DNA of 64,000 bases from assembly GCF_035582795.1 (NCBI RefSeq), contig NC_134370.1, positions 29,189,501 to 29,253,500 on the forward strand. Reading direction: 5' to 3'. The notes below the pieces were generated by a model that saw nothing but the letters and a program-made list of their open reading frames with translations, was not told the DNA's origin and did not search any database. The translations under genes and the position numbers were made by a program. Numbering within the stretch: the first letter of the stretch is position 1; every line of letters begins with the position of its first letter. Below, piece after piece: positions 1 through 14,382 of this stretch. Source of the stretch: Mycteria americana (Eukaryota > Chordata > Aves > Ciconiiformes > Ciconiidae).

Positions 1-3000
1 TGTGATCTGTCAGAACTGCTGAGCTGGGGAAATACTACCACTAAGTAAAAATAGATTGGTCAGCAGTTGCAGACTTATCTGTAAGCAGGTCACCCCATGC
101 TATCTGTATGTGCAGCAGGCAGATCGTTTTGCTTGGTTAGGAGTAAGATAACTTTGTTGCAGTGTTGTCTGTTATCAATCAATGGTTTTAATTAGTTACA
201 TGATTGACTAATAAAAATCCTCACCGGTTAATTGATTTTTTTGATCTGGCTAGCACTTGCTTTATTATGACGTGATTTTTCATTTGAACTAAATACTTTA
301 TTACCAAAATGCAGAGGGTTCTTATCATTTCTGAGGGAGTGAAGGAGTAGAAGGGTGCGGAGGGGAAGGAATACTAACATCTGTCAGGAAAAAAGATATT
401 AAAGATACTCCTGATCAGTGTTAGTCTAAGAAAATTATTTGGAGGCACTGTGAAATAGTTGTGAGGGTCCACACATGTTTTTGAAATCTACTGCTATTTG
501 CCACAAATCAACATCTTTGTAATGATGAAAGAGATAGAATTTAATATTAAAACGCTTCTCCTATGCTCTGTAATAACACTGATTGCATCATCATCCGTAG
601 ATACTCTTATATTTACTAAATAATAAACGTAACCCTTATTTACAGTTTTCTTAGCACCTCAACTCAAACCCAGTTATATATATACACACAAACGTTCTCT
701 CTGCTTTGAATAGGCAGACGGTGTTATCACGGGTAGTTACGTGCATGTGAATTTGCTCATCAGAAATCTGAGGCAGGCTCTGCTGCAGCTAGCAGGACCC
801 TTCACAGTAAACAAGTGATGAAATCAACTTGGCTCATAAGATCCCGATTCTCCACATATGTATGTCATTATATCTTGTGGTAGTATCTGTGGAGTGGCAA
901 ATACGTTATATATATATCCCAGAAACGAGTTTGCAGACTGCCTGGAAATACTGAAAGAGCAACAACCCATCTTGCATGGAGCAGTTAAGCTGCCATTAAT
1001 ATTAGCAATCCAAATGCATACTTAGAAAGTAAGCTGTTAAACTAAGTCTTCCGGGGAGAATGGACTGAGCTGTACTACATGTAGGGTTGTAGCATTTTGG
1101 ATACTAGGCTTTAAAGTGTGAGCCTTGAATAAAACAGAGTCTAAGTAAATCAGATAAGCAAAGCCATTTCTCCTGGCATATGGACCAGGATTCAATGTTA
1201 TTTTTCTTCATCTCAGTGGCTTATACTGTTCTAGCATTGAATACCTTATTATTTTATGTTCCAGTGTCTGTCACTGACCACGTTGGCTGTTTCTCTTGAT
1301 TGAGAAAATGTTCATGCTTACTTGTGTCCACCTTGAGATATGCATTTTATTAGACTAGTGACCCAGAACATTGGGTACTGTGATTGAAGTCCTCCAAAGA
1401 CTATCGTCAGTTCATCCACAGGCCTAGCAATCTGACTAAATGCTGCAGGACCAGAATGAATTGCATCTCTATGATTTTCAAGGGATGGAGGCTTAAGGAG
1501 AAAACATCAAGCTGACTCAAGATGAAGCAGCCTGGTAACCGATTTTCAACCATGTCAAGTAGTGAGTGCTTTGTGAGTACTGTAAGTCACAGGGAATGAG
1601 AGATGTACACAGCCAAGCTCACCTGGGGCTCCCTGCCAACTTCCAGCAGTCAGGTGAAACTTTCCTTTGTCTCCTCCTGTCTGCCAAATACTGTGGTCCA
1701 CTGAACAGGTCTGTAGATACTGACTCTGAGCTCTGTTCCCAGCTATGCTTCTGACTCTGGGCAACTCACTTTATACCACAGTCCACCTTTGTGGTCTCTA
1801 ATAGTAAATGTGTTTTTCACTGAATCCCTTTCGAGATGGGAAATAAAGTTCTGAGAACAGAGAGCATGTGATTAATGTTCATGCAACACTAAAAGCAACA
1901 GACATGTGAGTTATTTCTATGAACAATATTATAGTTGTATTACAGAAAGATAAATTATAAGCTTTTCGCATAGTAGCAACAAAAGCGAAATAATCTGTTC
2001 TAATACTTGCAGTGAGCTTTTTTTCTGGCATCCAGACAGGAAGCAGTAGAAATGTTTTTGCCACAGCAGCTATGTGAATGAGAAATACTCCACCCCTGCT
2101 AAGGGACCGCACCTCTGCTCTCTGCTACCTGATGGTTTAAATGCCTGTTGTTAGCTGTAGTTTCTCGAGCCATTCAGCTATTTTGGGTAGGTAATGAACG
2201 GTCTGCTTTCTACAAATGAAGAGTATTGCTGTAATCACTTTCTGCGTGTAATATTTCCAGCTACAAGTATTTGCTAAGCTTTAGATCATCCTTACGCAAG
2301 AGCAGTGAAGCAGATGATGTGCAAAAGGGAAAACTGTCACTGCCAGACCCAGTATTTCAGAGCATGTCCACTCACACAATGGAGACGCAGCGCACCTGCC
2401 GCAGCCAGGCTCCGAGTCTCAACTGGCTGGCGACAAACTCCCTGGGTTTATTCACTGGAGGCCAGTGCAGCTGATGAAGCCCTTCTACTCCCATCTGTGG
2501 AGTGGAGGTCTCCGTGCTGTGCTGGGAATAAACATTTGAACAGGTGAAACATTCTGTTTGGGAAAGAAATTTCCTGACTCTGTTCCCTTTGCCTTTAAAC
2601 TCGATCATCACTCTTGTCCCAAATGCTGCAGGCTCTAACACCTGGGGCTAGCTTTAGATGCTGACTGTGTTGATTGCATGCTGATGTGAGCCATATGTGA
2701 GCTGCTTGCCAATTTGTACTGGGTCGGGGGTGGCAGCAAAGCCACTTTCCCAGGCTTGCTGAGCAGCTTGAAGCAACGAGGCCACTCTTCTGGGCTCTGT
2801 CAGCAGGCTCTGGGCCACTCTGTCACTGCTCTGTGACTTGCAGCTGGTCTGTAGCCACCCAGTACTAAAGTCTAGGAGACAACTTGGACCTGGGACCCTA
2901 ACTTCATCAGGAAGTTGATCCTGGTGGGCCATAGACAGGTAAGAAGCCCTAAGTCAGTCATGAGATTTTACTGAACGTTGGTGCTAGGAAGGTGGCTGTT

Positions 3001-6000
3001 GGACAGGACATTGACAAGGACTGAGCTTGTCCTGCCTGATGGTGTCCTGCTGGACAGCATTCACCACTCCATTATGCAATGATGCATGTCCTTAGTTCAG
3101 GTTCCTTCACTGTGCCTCATGTTAGCCTTAGCGGCCTTGTGTTTGTAGTATAAAGGCTTCAGGGAAGCACTTGAACAGCTGTTAGCAGAAGATTCATATA
3201 GTGGAGAGAGGAATTATATAGAGAAGTACAATAAGATGTAGACATGCAGAAAGTGTACCTCGAAGTTCAGGGAGGGAGCTGGAAGTACAAAGAAGAAAAG
3301 TTCAGAGGACAAATTTTTAGCGTGATGACATAGTGGAGATATTTTGAATTCCTGTTCATGTAGGATTTTGTAGCGACATTAAGTCACCCTGCCTAAGCTA
3401 AGCTCTGAATCATCTTTATGAAGTCACTGCAGGTTTCTTATGGCAGTAATCAATAGAAACTTCTTTTCAGTCTTATTTCAAGCATTTCCTGGAGTGAAAA
3501 TTATTCTCAGGAGTTCTATCTCATGGGTAACCACAAGAAGTTTAAAGGGATAGATGTGTTGCTGACCCAGGTACAATGGCATTTCAGGATGTATTTAGAA
3601 AGACTGGATGGGATTCACAATGAATGCACAGAGCAAAATAACTTTGAAAACATCCAGCAAATAGTTTGATTTCTAGAGCAAGACTCCTAAGCTAATACCT
3701 ACAAATTCAGGATCTGTGGGACACTGTTAGGTGATGTTAAAGCCTTGAAATCCAAGATGGAAGATGTTGAAAGCAATAAGTCCTTTAAGATAATTTCTGG
3801 GTTGTGATTTGGGGTTTTTGTTTCATAGCTTAGAAGAAGCTATTAAACAGAAACTCATCAGCACTGAATATTATAAACTCCATGCTCTGATAGTGTGGTT
3901 CCAGTTGGTTTGTGCTAGAGCCTCTTATCATTTTCTGTCTATTTAAAGTTCTTCAAGTCCCCAGGGACTTGGAAATTAGTTCTGACAGAGCAGGCATTCT
4001 TGTTTTCAGTTTTCTGCTGAACCAAATGTCAGCAGGTGACAACCAGTGTTTCCTTAGTGTAGTTAACAAGGTTAAAGAGTCTTAATCTACGACCCTTTCT
4101 TGTGAATGTCTTATTATTCTAACGCTGTTTCCTACTATCCTCTTAGATGGCGGGTATTGAGCACTGTCAGCTTAATGTCTAACATTGTACTTCAATGCAA
4201 ACTGCTTAATTTCACGTCCTCTTATCTGTGAAATTTCGTTAAGAATTATTGTGGTAGGTGTGCAAAATAACACAAGTAGATTCACCAAAGGCAGTTTCCC
4301 ACCTAGGCTCTTAGGAGACTCTATCAACCAGTCTCAGGTGCACTTAGCCAGTGCTTTTCTGTGTTTTCTGGCCAGTGGCATAGAAAGATATGTATGCTTT
4401 GTTTCAGACACGTAATATTTTTTGTGTGCCATCAATATATAATTTTTTGTTTAATTTGGTTTGGCATTAAGCATTTTGTCAATGTCAACATACAGCACCC
4501 CTTGAAAAAAGCAAGTAACACACCTCTACCATATCTTCCCAATAGAGCTGGGATTGTGGTCAGCAGACTGCAATTCAAATTCCCTCCAAAATAATATATA
4601 AATAGCTACTATTATATAGGGAATCAAACTGTATTATACAGGGAGTGCTTATCAGTTCAGGCTGCTTCTGTGGTCCCACTGCATCTTGGGACACCTTCAG
4701 GAGAACCAGCCTGCCAGTGTGACACGGGACTGCGTCCCTGGCCACAGAAGTCAACATCCTGTATGTCAACATCCCTACAACTCTCTGCTCTAGGATTTTA
4801 TTTCTTACAGTATCCATCATCAGTAGTTAAAGGGATTGCAGCTTTTTTATAAACCAGACATCCCTTTCATTCAGAGATGCCTTATGCAAAGCATTCACTG
4901 AGGAACCAACATCAAAAAATTAAGACAAAACCACCTTCCCCACGGGAGCGTTTCCTAGGTACATGTTGATGAGACGTGTCAAGACTCTCTAAATTGACTT
5001 CTTAGGTTCACTGCACGGTTTCTCTTTCAATCTCCATCTTTTGTCCTGTCTGTGCCTTAGTTGTATATATTTTGTTACTCCTTCAACAGTTGATTTATTG
5101 GTGGAGAGACCAGCTGTGCCTAGTTTACATGAGATGTATTATAGGAGGGCTGAAAAGGTCTGGTTTAACTTAGAAATATTGGAGCTGTAAAAATGTCGAT
5201 TGCAAGTTGATAGAGCATTGATTTACCTGATTTCTGTTTAGCTGGCTCAGTCAAACCAGTTTCTCCCAGGTGTTAACCGAGTAATGTTCCAGAGTAGTAA
5301 GGGTAATGGAAAAAAAGATAATTTCAGATCATATCTCATGAATTTTGTTAGAGTCTAAGGGACAATAGCCACTATTCCAAAATTTTCTCTTCCAATTAAT
5401 GAGTGGTTTGCCTGCTCCATAACTATTGCCCCGCATCAAACACCACCTGTGTGGCCTTGCTTGTATTCACTGAGCTCTTAGTTTTAGTTAAAAGTTGCTG
5501 TACCTGCTAACAAAACTGAAACAGCTGTGTTGAATTGCTCTGAGTTACCATGTAGTTGCAAGGTAGAAACAAGAAACTGTTTCCTTCATATATGCTGCTT
5601 CAGAGAAATTCCAGACAAGGCAAATTTCTCTGAGCTAAAAGACAGGATGGTCCACAGCCCAAACAAATAGAAATAGACTTTAAGTAGCTGAACTGACTGT
5701 GCTAACTTAAAAGAGAAACTGCCTAGCTATTGATAATCGGAGACGTATTTATGACTGTCATCTCCTCTTGTAATATGCATAAATTAAAAATATGATGGTA
5801 ACCTACTTTTGGTTATCTGCTTTAGGCATTTAAAGTTCCTCTTGTCTTTCTCCCCTGGGCTCTGATTCCTACTCTTTAAGTTCATGGAAGTCAAGACACA
5901 AAGGAATAGTAGAATGATCTTCTAAGGGCTTATAGTATTTCTATGCATATGTGTAAAGGTAGGCGTAATTTCACTAAAACAGAAATACTTTCTTCTATCT

Positions 6001-8055
6001 GAAAACAGGAAGAATAAATATGAAACTGTCCTCAGCGATTTGGTTTGCAACACCAAGACAAAAAAACCTTATCATTTTACAATATTTTTATAATATGTGT
6101 TATAGGCAGAGTCTAGTTTAAGTTATCTCGTGCTGTTGTTCCTGTTTGTACTAGAGAAACTGCAGTCAGAGCCTTGTTGTGCTAGATAATGGGTAACTGT
6201 GAGAGAGACCCTGTCTCCTCTCCCCAAGATACAACTTATACAGTATTTTGCACTTGTATATAGGTAAGTGCGCCTTTTCTAGAAGAAATGGTAGGAAATG
6301 CTCTTTCAGTGTATACTTTGAAAACCTGTCATGACCTGGCATTTTGAACAGGGACCTAAGGGAAGAGAGAACTGGATTTTTCCCATGTCCTTGAAAATCA
6401 ACCTACATCTACCTGTGTGTTAAGCCTCTAACTAAAGGAACTTGCACACCCAGCACTTTCTGAAGACTTTCTGCTAAAATCCCAGAGGGGTCCATTTGTC
6501 TGTAACGTGTTCTCAGCTCTACAGAGCCTTAGGGCTGTGCAGGATGTTAGAGGGTCAGGGACCTCTTGTCTCGGGGTGAATCTCTACTGGGCTGGCCATG
6601 ACTTAGCATCCGTTTCTCCTTTTGTTGGTCATGACAATTGTGAGAACTTTCTAGTCCTTTTTAAGCTCAAATTATGATCAAATTCCAAAGTTAAGGGGCA
6701 GACGTGAATCATGGCCCACTTTTGTTCATTTTATGGTTGTTGTTGTTTTGGGGTTTGTTTTGTTTTTAAGGAAAACCAGGTTACATTAATATGCTTGGCA
6801 TTTTGTATATTTATAATATATCATGTCTACCTACAGTAACTGGCCAACAGACCGCTATTTTCCTTTGAAATGGTTGTTTTCAGCCATTTAAACTCTTGCG
6901 GTAACTCATGCAGCACTCAGTGTGGCTCTGTATGATGCAATCCCGAAATTTTATTTTTAAAAAAGAATTTAGGAAATGACATATGGAAAAAGCTTACATT
7001 CAAGGACAGTGTTATAGTATTAAGCACTCAAAATAGGAACAAATTTTAACTTTTCAATCTGAGTTCACCCCCTTTGTGCAGAGTATTTGTTAGAGTATAT
7101 GTAATTCTATATTCTTGCATTTACAGGACTCGGGCCCTACTGGATGCACAAGACTAACAAAGCAGAGTCCTCTGTTCATCACAGCTATGTTATTTTGAGG
7201 TTAAATCTTTGGGTTGGACCCCAGGAGTTTACAAGTTCCGGCAGTACTTCTGACACTGACTTCTAGCTGTTCCTGAATGAGACTTAGAAGGCATGTTAGT
7301 GAGCAAATAAAAAATGTATGGGGCAATCTGCCTTCTCACATTTCCTGACAGGCAAGCTCTTGATTTCATTTTTAATGTAATGTTCTTTAAATGTAGAGAC
7401 TGTGTGCATGTGTAATAGAAAAACACATCCTGTTAGATCGATAGAATGCAGGGGCAAACGTGCCTCTATAAACCATGGCGCAAATGAAGATGTGTGACCT
7501 GACTATTTGAGTGCTTTCTTTTATGACCATGATACCATATATTTAAAGACACATTTTAGTATGAATCCAGATCTCTTGAATTAGCCTAGGATCATATTTC
7601 CTGGTTTCTAATGATTACAATTTAGTAACACATGGTGCTAAAAGTAAATCAGATTATGTAGATCATTTAACCCAATACAGGTTAACTTAGAGGTGAAGTC
7701 CCTTGTAAGTCCTGAATCTGATGTTTTTATACTAATTCCTATAGCGACAAAATTAATTGTCATTCCACTGAATGTGATCTTCTCTTCATTAACTTTAGTG
7801 TGCCTTCATGCTTATGTTCATAACTGAATAATGGTCATGATTTTGTCAGCTCTTCCCTGGCAGGGTTTGACCTGATGATTTAGGAGACTGAAAACTATCA
7901 GGCCACTGTTTGCCCTTACGGTATTGGGGCACATCCCCCAGTAATGGAAGTTATTGTAGCTCTATTCTGAACCTATGAAAATTTACAACAACCAAGAACC
8001 TTACCTGCTATTACCATAAAGCTGTTGTGTTACAAAGAAGATATAAAAGAAGCGC

Positions 8056-8069
8056 TTTTTTTTTTTTTT
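8056..8069. repeat. T14 homopolymer run
   Basis: Uninterrupted run of 14 T. It could be a decayed retroposon tail or simple-sequence expansion; no flanking element was recognised. Confidence 0.9.
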
Positions 8070-9673
8070 CTTCTGGTACTAGATCATACATAGGAGTAGC
8101 AGGGTCTAGCACTTCGGCTGCCAGGGGCTTCTTTTGTGGGAGACAGAGTGATTTGAGAGTTCATGCCTTGCACCCTTGGCCCTGGGCTCTGTAGAAGTTC
8201 TGCCATGGATTTTGTTTGATCCGTACGGGAACTCTGTAAGGTGGTGAGTCAGCAGCTACGATGCTTTTTCCAGCCACCTGGCTCCCACCATGGTATCCTG
8301 TTAGGACTGAAGACTGCTGACTCTGGCAGAACCCCATCTGTGATTGTGGATGATGTTGCCAGTGGCACTGTGGCGTGTATCGACCCTTACTGTAGGTTGC
8401 AGGAAGAGTAGCATGGCTTGAAAGTCTCTTAGCTCACCCACACAGAGATGTCTGTGCAAGGAGAGCGAGGCCTCTTCCCAGCAGCAATGTGGCAAAGGTA
8501 AAGCTGAAAAGATTGCAGAGGTTAGTTGTTGAACTTAAAGCAACTCTGATTTTATACTGCTCAAGGAACATATGATTTTGTCAGTCCAATTTAACTACAT
8601 TTCATGTTGAACCCCAAGCGTTTGCATATTTTTAGTTAGTTTCTCTACGTTATTAGTTATTTTTAAAATTATCATATTTGAAACTCCTTAGATTTGCTCT
8701 TCAGGTTTGAAACCTCTAAGGTATGCTCTGGTCATGTTTTCAAGTTCTCTGCAGCCAAGTGTACTATTTAAGGAAGAAATAAAATGAAAGCTGAGGTTCA
8801 CAAATATTTACTGGGCATTTATAAAGTATCATAGCTTTATCTGGCTGTTACCATTTTTATTAGAGTTGGTGATGGAGTATATTTTGGGGTCATCTACATA
8901 CTTCAGAAATGGTTTTGGTGAGTTGTAAAACATGGTAGGTAGATTTGACTATGTTGAACAGAATCACTCTCCAACACATTCACGTCCCCCAGGTCGCTGT
9001 AGTGGTACTTTAGCCAGGCAGTGAGCAGAAAGCTTGCCTTGGCCATAACCCGGGCTGTAAGTTCTTTATGAATAAGTAGGGAATTGAGCTTTCACATCTC
9101 TCAGGTGGGCTATTATATTTGACACTAAATTCTAAGAAACAAGGATAAAAATAACCTTTTTGTTGTTATGATCATAGTAGTACATTATCTACTGGAAACA
9201 GACCTGGAGAAGAGTCAACAAAGGGTGTTTTATATTTTGTTAGCTGGTTTTAATTTATCAGCTGCCAGTTTCAATATATGTCTCTAACTAGTTGTACTGT
9301 AACTTCTGGAAAAATACCTACCCCCTACCATTCAAATTCTGATGGGGGATGTGTGAATGTGCTTGTGCGTGTTCATAATGTTCCCAGGCAGATTCAAAAT
9401 GTTTGTTTAAAAGCTAGAAAAATCCGGTCTTTAAAGTTCAGAAGAACTTTACTGCTCATACTGATGTGGAGAGATTTATCATACTAATGTCTGTTAATAC
9501 CTCAGGGAAATTAATGCCTCTTGAGTAATGGAATAAATGTTGAGCCTCAATGCCAAGGTGCCTGTGGGTTACAACTGTTGGGATTATGTTATAGTATGGT
9601 TCCAGGCGAAAAGGATTGTCTGTGCACGAGATAATCATGAGTCATCAGCCCTGTTGCTGTCCCTGATACCAGC

Positions 9674-9802
9674 CGGGGTATATTCCTGCGGCAATGGAAT
9701 GGCAGCTGCCGGCGCAGCTCTGCCGGATGCCCTGCAACGTGCAGATCAGCCTTGCGACGGTGCGGGCTCTCTCGCACGGGGCAGCGTGCATCATCGCAGC
9801 GA
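9674..9802. promoter_or_regulatory. Isolated CpG-dense patch upstream of RET
   Basis: I count 14 CpG dinucleotides in about 130 bp, in a neighbourhood that is otherwise strongly CpG-depleted. It lies about 3.5 kb before the main CpG island. It falls inside an open frame (9537-9947, + strand, 136 codons) with no recognisable similarity, which is probably open only because of composition. It could be a small regulatory CpG island, an unmethylated enhancer core or a fragment of an unidentified insertion. Confidence 0.35.
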
Positions 9803-11693
9803 GAGGCTTACATCCTGTTTTAATCACACTCCTGTAATCCTGCTGGTCCATAACAGTATACAAAATGCAGATCTGAATTTGACTCTGAGTTTTGAAACTC
9901 ATGCTGCTGAAAGTACAACAGTTGAGTGTCAGTGTGCATCACAGTGAACGCACATATGCCTTTTAATTGATATAATAGGTAGCACTCGTGGTACTCCCAG
10001 GACTATCCTTAGAACAATGATACGAAAACTGAGCTATAGTTTTCTGTCAGTTTTGAGGGCTAAAGTAACCAGACAGGTGCAAGACAACATGAGCTTCTTA
10101 GTGGAAATGAGACAAGAAAACACCTGTTTTTCCCAAGTATTGGGACAACTTGTTTCCTCTTTGCATGGAAACGTTCTAGCATCGTCATCTTGTGCATCAC
10201 ATAAACCTGCAGCAATAAAGTCAAGCAATTGAAAATTTCAGATAAATCAATGGTTTGGGAATTATTTTATTACTGACTTCTGATGGCATCAGACATGGAG
10301 GTCTGTTTTGCCCAAGAAAACAGATGGCTATGATTTATGATTTCATGATGTTTTTGATACTGAAGTTTATGCTTTCAGTGAAACTATCCGATGGCCAGAA
10401 ATCAGACATTGTTATGGATCAATGTATTTTCAAAAGCTCTATATTATATTTGCACAAACTACCCTTTGGAGGAACTTACAATCTTATTGCCAAGAAGCAG
10501 CAGTGGGGTCTGATGAGCCCTCGCTCCCTGTGGCAGCCAGCTCGCAGGAGGGATAGCTTTGTCAGGTCGACAAAGGATTTTGGTTCTTCCTGGTCTAGCC
10601 CAGGCTCATGATCTGCTGTTCTGCTTTCCCTCGCACAGCATCTTCACTAATGCCAGTCCCTTGTCACTGTTTTTGCAAGAATCCTGGTTTTGCCATGAAC
10701 TCTATGTATTGGACAACGTTGAGCCCCTGCTTAAACTTCTTGTCATCAGGACAGTTGGTGGCATGCTTTCTCCACAAGAATGATTTATTTCCTCCTGACA
10801 TGAAAGAAATATCTTCTTGGTTCCCTTCTCTAGGTGCTGCATGGAGACATCCCTTAGCATAGGTTTGCTGCCTTCTCATAGTAACGGGTGTTTCTGACCA
10901 TTTCATAGCAGTTTTGCATGAGTACTCCAGGAAAAGACACTGCTCTTAGCTCTTTCAGTGATCTCAAGTGGACTAAAATTAAATAGATGGTGTGGATATT
11001 GCGCAGTTTAAATGTTAGTTGTATGTAACAAGTGGGGAAGAAAGGAGTAGACAGAAGGATAAGAAAATAAAGCCCATGGATTGTGGAAAAACATGTATAT
11101 AACAACTTGAATTAAGTATGCCGTGCAGATGAATTCTTTGTCGTTATCAGGATCAAAATTTGATCAGTCCTTTTACCATTAGATCTACCTCAGGAAGAAT
11201 ATCTGTGCCATCCTGGTCGTAACTATGAAAGACTTGACGGTTTGATCACAAAGTAGTGTTAAGTGTTAATAAACAATTTTTAGCATTTTAAAATAATTTT
11301 TTCCTAACATGATCAACAGTAGCGCATCAGAATCTGAGAGACTCTACAACAACCAACCTCATAGCAGGGGAAAGAAGCGTTTAAGTCCTGAACTGATCAA
11401 GAATTGGATTTCAAACACAATGTTCTAGGAGGAGTTTCGTCTATGAAAATATTTTGGTGTTCATGTGTGAATGTTTGGAAACTATGGAAAGGTGGAACAG
11501 TCCTCAAGTGTCCTGCCTTGATGCTAAATAAGCATGACCTAAGACTTCTGATGAAACCAAGAAACAGTTATCAATTAGCATCAGTTTCAGGAAGCATTAT
11601 CATATCAAGACATCTCAGGGTGCCTTTATAAAAGAAAATAATACAATAATTTAATAGCTCAGTCTGCTGTGCCAAATGAATGACTCAAAGCAG

Positions 11694-11707
11694 AAAAAAA
11701 AAAAAAA
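11694..11707. repeat. A14 homopolymer run
   Basis: Uninterrupted run of 14 A followed by GAG. No source element was recognised next to it. Confidence 0.9.
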
Positions 11708-13560
11708 GAGTATGAGCCATAGTTTCACAATTGCACCAGCCTGCAGGAAAGCATCAATTTATTTCCAAAGTATTTTTGCTAGGAGAGTGATGGGAGGTGA
11801 TTATAAAGCTTGAGCTTGTCTGGAGAGTTAAGGACGCCTAGCTTTTTATTCCCCATTTACTAGCACTGATTTTCACTCAGTTTTCAAAAGGCCTTCAGAC
11901 AAAGAAACTGAGTGAATGACATGAACGTGTATTTTATGCATATCGGAGCAGAAGTTAGCTGTTGGAAGGAGGAGGTGGTTGTAGGCTTGTATTCCTCTAG
12001 TAACTCAAGGGCAGATGCTTCACAGTCTGTGTTGGGCCTCTTTAGGGCTTTGGAAACAAGGCTGGGCAGGAAGTGTTTCGGTTTTTCCCCCTGAAGTTTG
12101 AATTCTGAGTGAAAATCCAAGATGCCTCCATTTTGATAGGCTTTTGCAGGGTTTCATGAGAAGCTGCAGTTAAGTTATTTTTGCCTTCCGTATGGTAGGC
12201 TATGTTTCCTGGATGAACTATGTTTCCTCAATATACCATCGCTTTTCCTTGTTGAAGGCTTGCAGTGTACTGGAGACCATAAAGGAGAACAGCTCCAGGA
12301 AGGCTGGTGACTACATTAGTATTAGAGTGATGATCACAGTAGCTGGAACACTGAAGACACTAGTATTTAGTCCCTTTCTCATCCAAGTTGGCAACTTTTT
12401 CCCATGTGTGCTGTGCATAAGCTATGATCCTCTGAAAACGCATAAATCTGCTTAACTTAAAAGCCTGGAAATCAAATGGAAAAAATTATTCTGGTGACCT
12501 TACTTCTGCTCCTTGTATGACGAACACTATGGCATCTAAAACCAGTTTTAATGTGCTGGAGCAGAGCCTGAAGTTGGCAAAAGAGTGCAGCTTTGGCTTC
12601 AGTTGCTGAGATGCCAGAAGAGATTGGAAGTCCTTGAAATTCTTCCAAGAAGTCACTTTGTCCTATATGGAAACTGGCATTTATCAGTGCAGATGATAGT
12701 GGTGTATTTTAGATGGCATCAATATTGATTTGTATACTGTGCGAGCTTTTGAATATGATTTAAGATAAAGCTCAGCTTAACGTAAGACATTTCTCCACAA
12801 AGCATTGATTTAATGTTAATGTTTTATACGTTCCTTTCTTTGCTATAGCCTTTCCCTTGGTTTATGGGAGACGTCCCAAATATGCTTCTCAGTTCCCTCT
12901 GTTATCAGGCCTCTGTGAAAGCCCCACAAACACTTGCGCACATGAGTAAGTATTCAAAAGTTTAATGTATACTATCTGTCAGGCAGCTTCAAATGCAGTT
13001 AATTTACGGTGGTCGCTAGTGTTCATCTCAAATTCATTATTACCCCTTCAAGTGCTTGCACTTGGCTTATTGTTTTCCCAAGCCTGATGAAGAACATGGG
13101 AATGCTTGATGGAGATCTAACAGAAAAGTTAAAATGGGCTAGTTCTGTTATCAGTTCTATAGGGTAATTCCTTTTGTTTTGCCACTTACAGTGTTGGGTA
13201 TTTTAAGCAGAGTCCTTGCTAGACTAGAGAGAGAATTTCCTGTTTGATTTGTATTTAAGTAATCTATAGCAGATCTTGCTCGGTGAAATGACACTGAGCA
13301 CCATTCTACTGTGTGTCTCTCCTTGCTCTTGCTTGGGCGTTTCGAAGTGCGGAGGCTGGGAAAGGTAGAGCTGTAGCTGCTGGTCTGAGTCTGGCTCCCG
13401 ACGTCCGGATCTCTAGAGCAGCGCGGCCGTGTCGAGGCAACACCAGCTTTGGGGAGGGAGGGGAAGAAAATACTTCCCCGGCAGGTGAAGTGACCCGGGA
13501 GGAGAGGCGGCGGGGAAGGGGCAGGGTTTTCCTTCAGCCGAGAGGTCGATGCGGCCCCGC

Positions 13561-13580
13561 CGGGCGGGCGGGCGGGCGGG
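13561..13580. repeat. (CGGG)5 tandem repeat
   Basis: Five perfect tandem copies of CGGG in the first core of the CpG island. Such a run can form a G-quadruplex on the + strand and is likely to vary in length between individuals. Confidence 0.85.
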
Positions 13581-13901
13581 AGCCGCTGCCTGGCGCTGGG
13601 GAGCGCGGAGCCTGCGCGGGCGCGGTGGCGGTCGCTGCGGGGCCGTGCCCGCCCCGTCCCATCCCGGGGCTTCCCGGCGGGGTCCGGCACGGCTGCCGCA
13701 GCCGGGACCGCGGCGAGGCGAGGGGCCAGCGCCGGCGCTGCGGCGGGGTTTGCCGGCGGAGGCAGGTCCGGCAGCGGCGCGCCAAATGCTCTGGGCGGTG
13801 TTTGCTAGCGGCGGCTCTTTCGGACTGCTGTTCTCGGCGAGCCCGACCTGTCGTTAAAGCGTATTTTTGGTTTGGCTCGATTAGATTATTTTTTATCTAT
13901 C

Positions 13902-13920
13902 TTTTTTTTTTTTTTTTTTT
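13902..13920. repeat. T19 run splitting the CpG island
   Basis: Nineteen T in a row between the two GC-rich cores. It could act as a nucleosome-excluding tract, or be the tail of an old minus-strand retroposed insertion. No source element is recognisable. Confidence 0.85.
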
Positions 13921-14382
13921 CCCGCTTGCGGTTTAAAAGTGGCGTTTCGCCGCTAAGCGGGATGCTCGCGTTCCGGGTTACTTTGGTCGCCTGCCAGGTA
14001 GAGCTCATCTCTCGCAGCATCCTCCTACATCAAGCAAAAATTGTCTCCTCTCCCAAGGATTAATTATTCAACACGTTTAATGTGTTTGGGGCGGGGGGGA
14101 GGCGGCCACTCGCATACATCCTGCTGCCGCAGCGCCTGTCCCTGCTTTGTCTCGCACCTGGTGTGTTTGCGCGGCTCGCCTCTCCTCCTTCCCCCCAGCC
14201 GCCGCCTCCGCCCGCCCGCGCCCCGCTACCTCCCTGGGGGGCCGGCGGACGCGGAGCGCTGCGCCGGGACCCCGCGGGAGGCGGCTCCGCGCCGCCGCTC
14301 CGAGCCGCCCCGACCCCCCGCACCTTGCCCGCGGGGATGCTCGGGGCGGAGCCGCCTCCGCGCCCCTCCGCGGCGGCTCCGC

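Larger units (their letters stand above)
1..13300. other. Upstream intergenic DNA, no gene recognised
   Basis: AT-rich sequence leading up to the RET CpG island. Open frames here are short, lack recognisable protein similarity and are not flanked by convincing splice signals in a consistent phase. Visible simple sequence includes short TA runs near 679 and 908, a T14 run at 8056-8069 and an A14 run at 11694-11707. The one compositional anomaly is a CpG-dense patch at about 9,674-9,802, listed separately. Distal RET enhancers could lie here but cannot be identified from the sequence alone. Confidence 0.6.

Noticed and set aside
9537..9947. 136-codon open frame upstream of RET
   Set aside because: It crosses a CpG-rich patch that reduces stop codons; the translation resembles nothing known.
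12850..12945. Possible noncoding exon between CTATAG and GAGTAAGT
   Set aside because: Splice-like signals on both sides, but such pairs occur by chance every few kilobases and nothing else supports a transcript.
13157..13936. Open frames of 177 (minus) and 207 (plus) codons at the front of the CpG island
   Set aside because: Same compositional effect; low-complexity translations and no recognisable protein.
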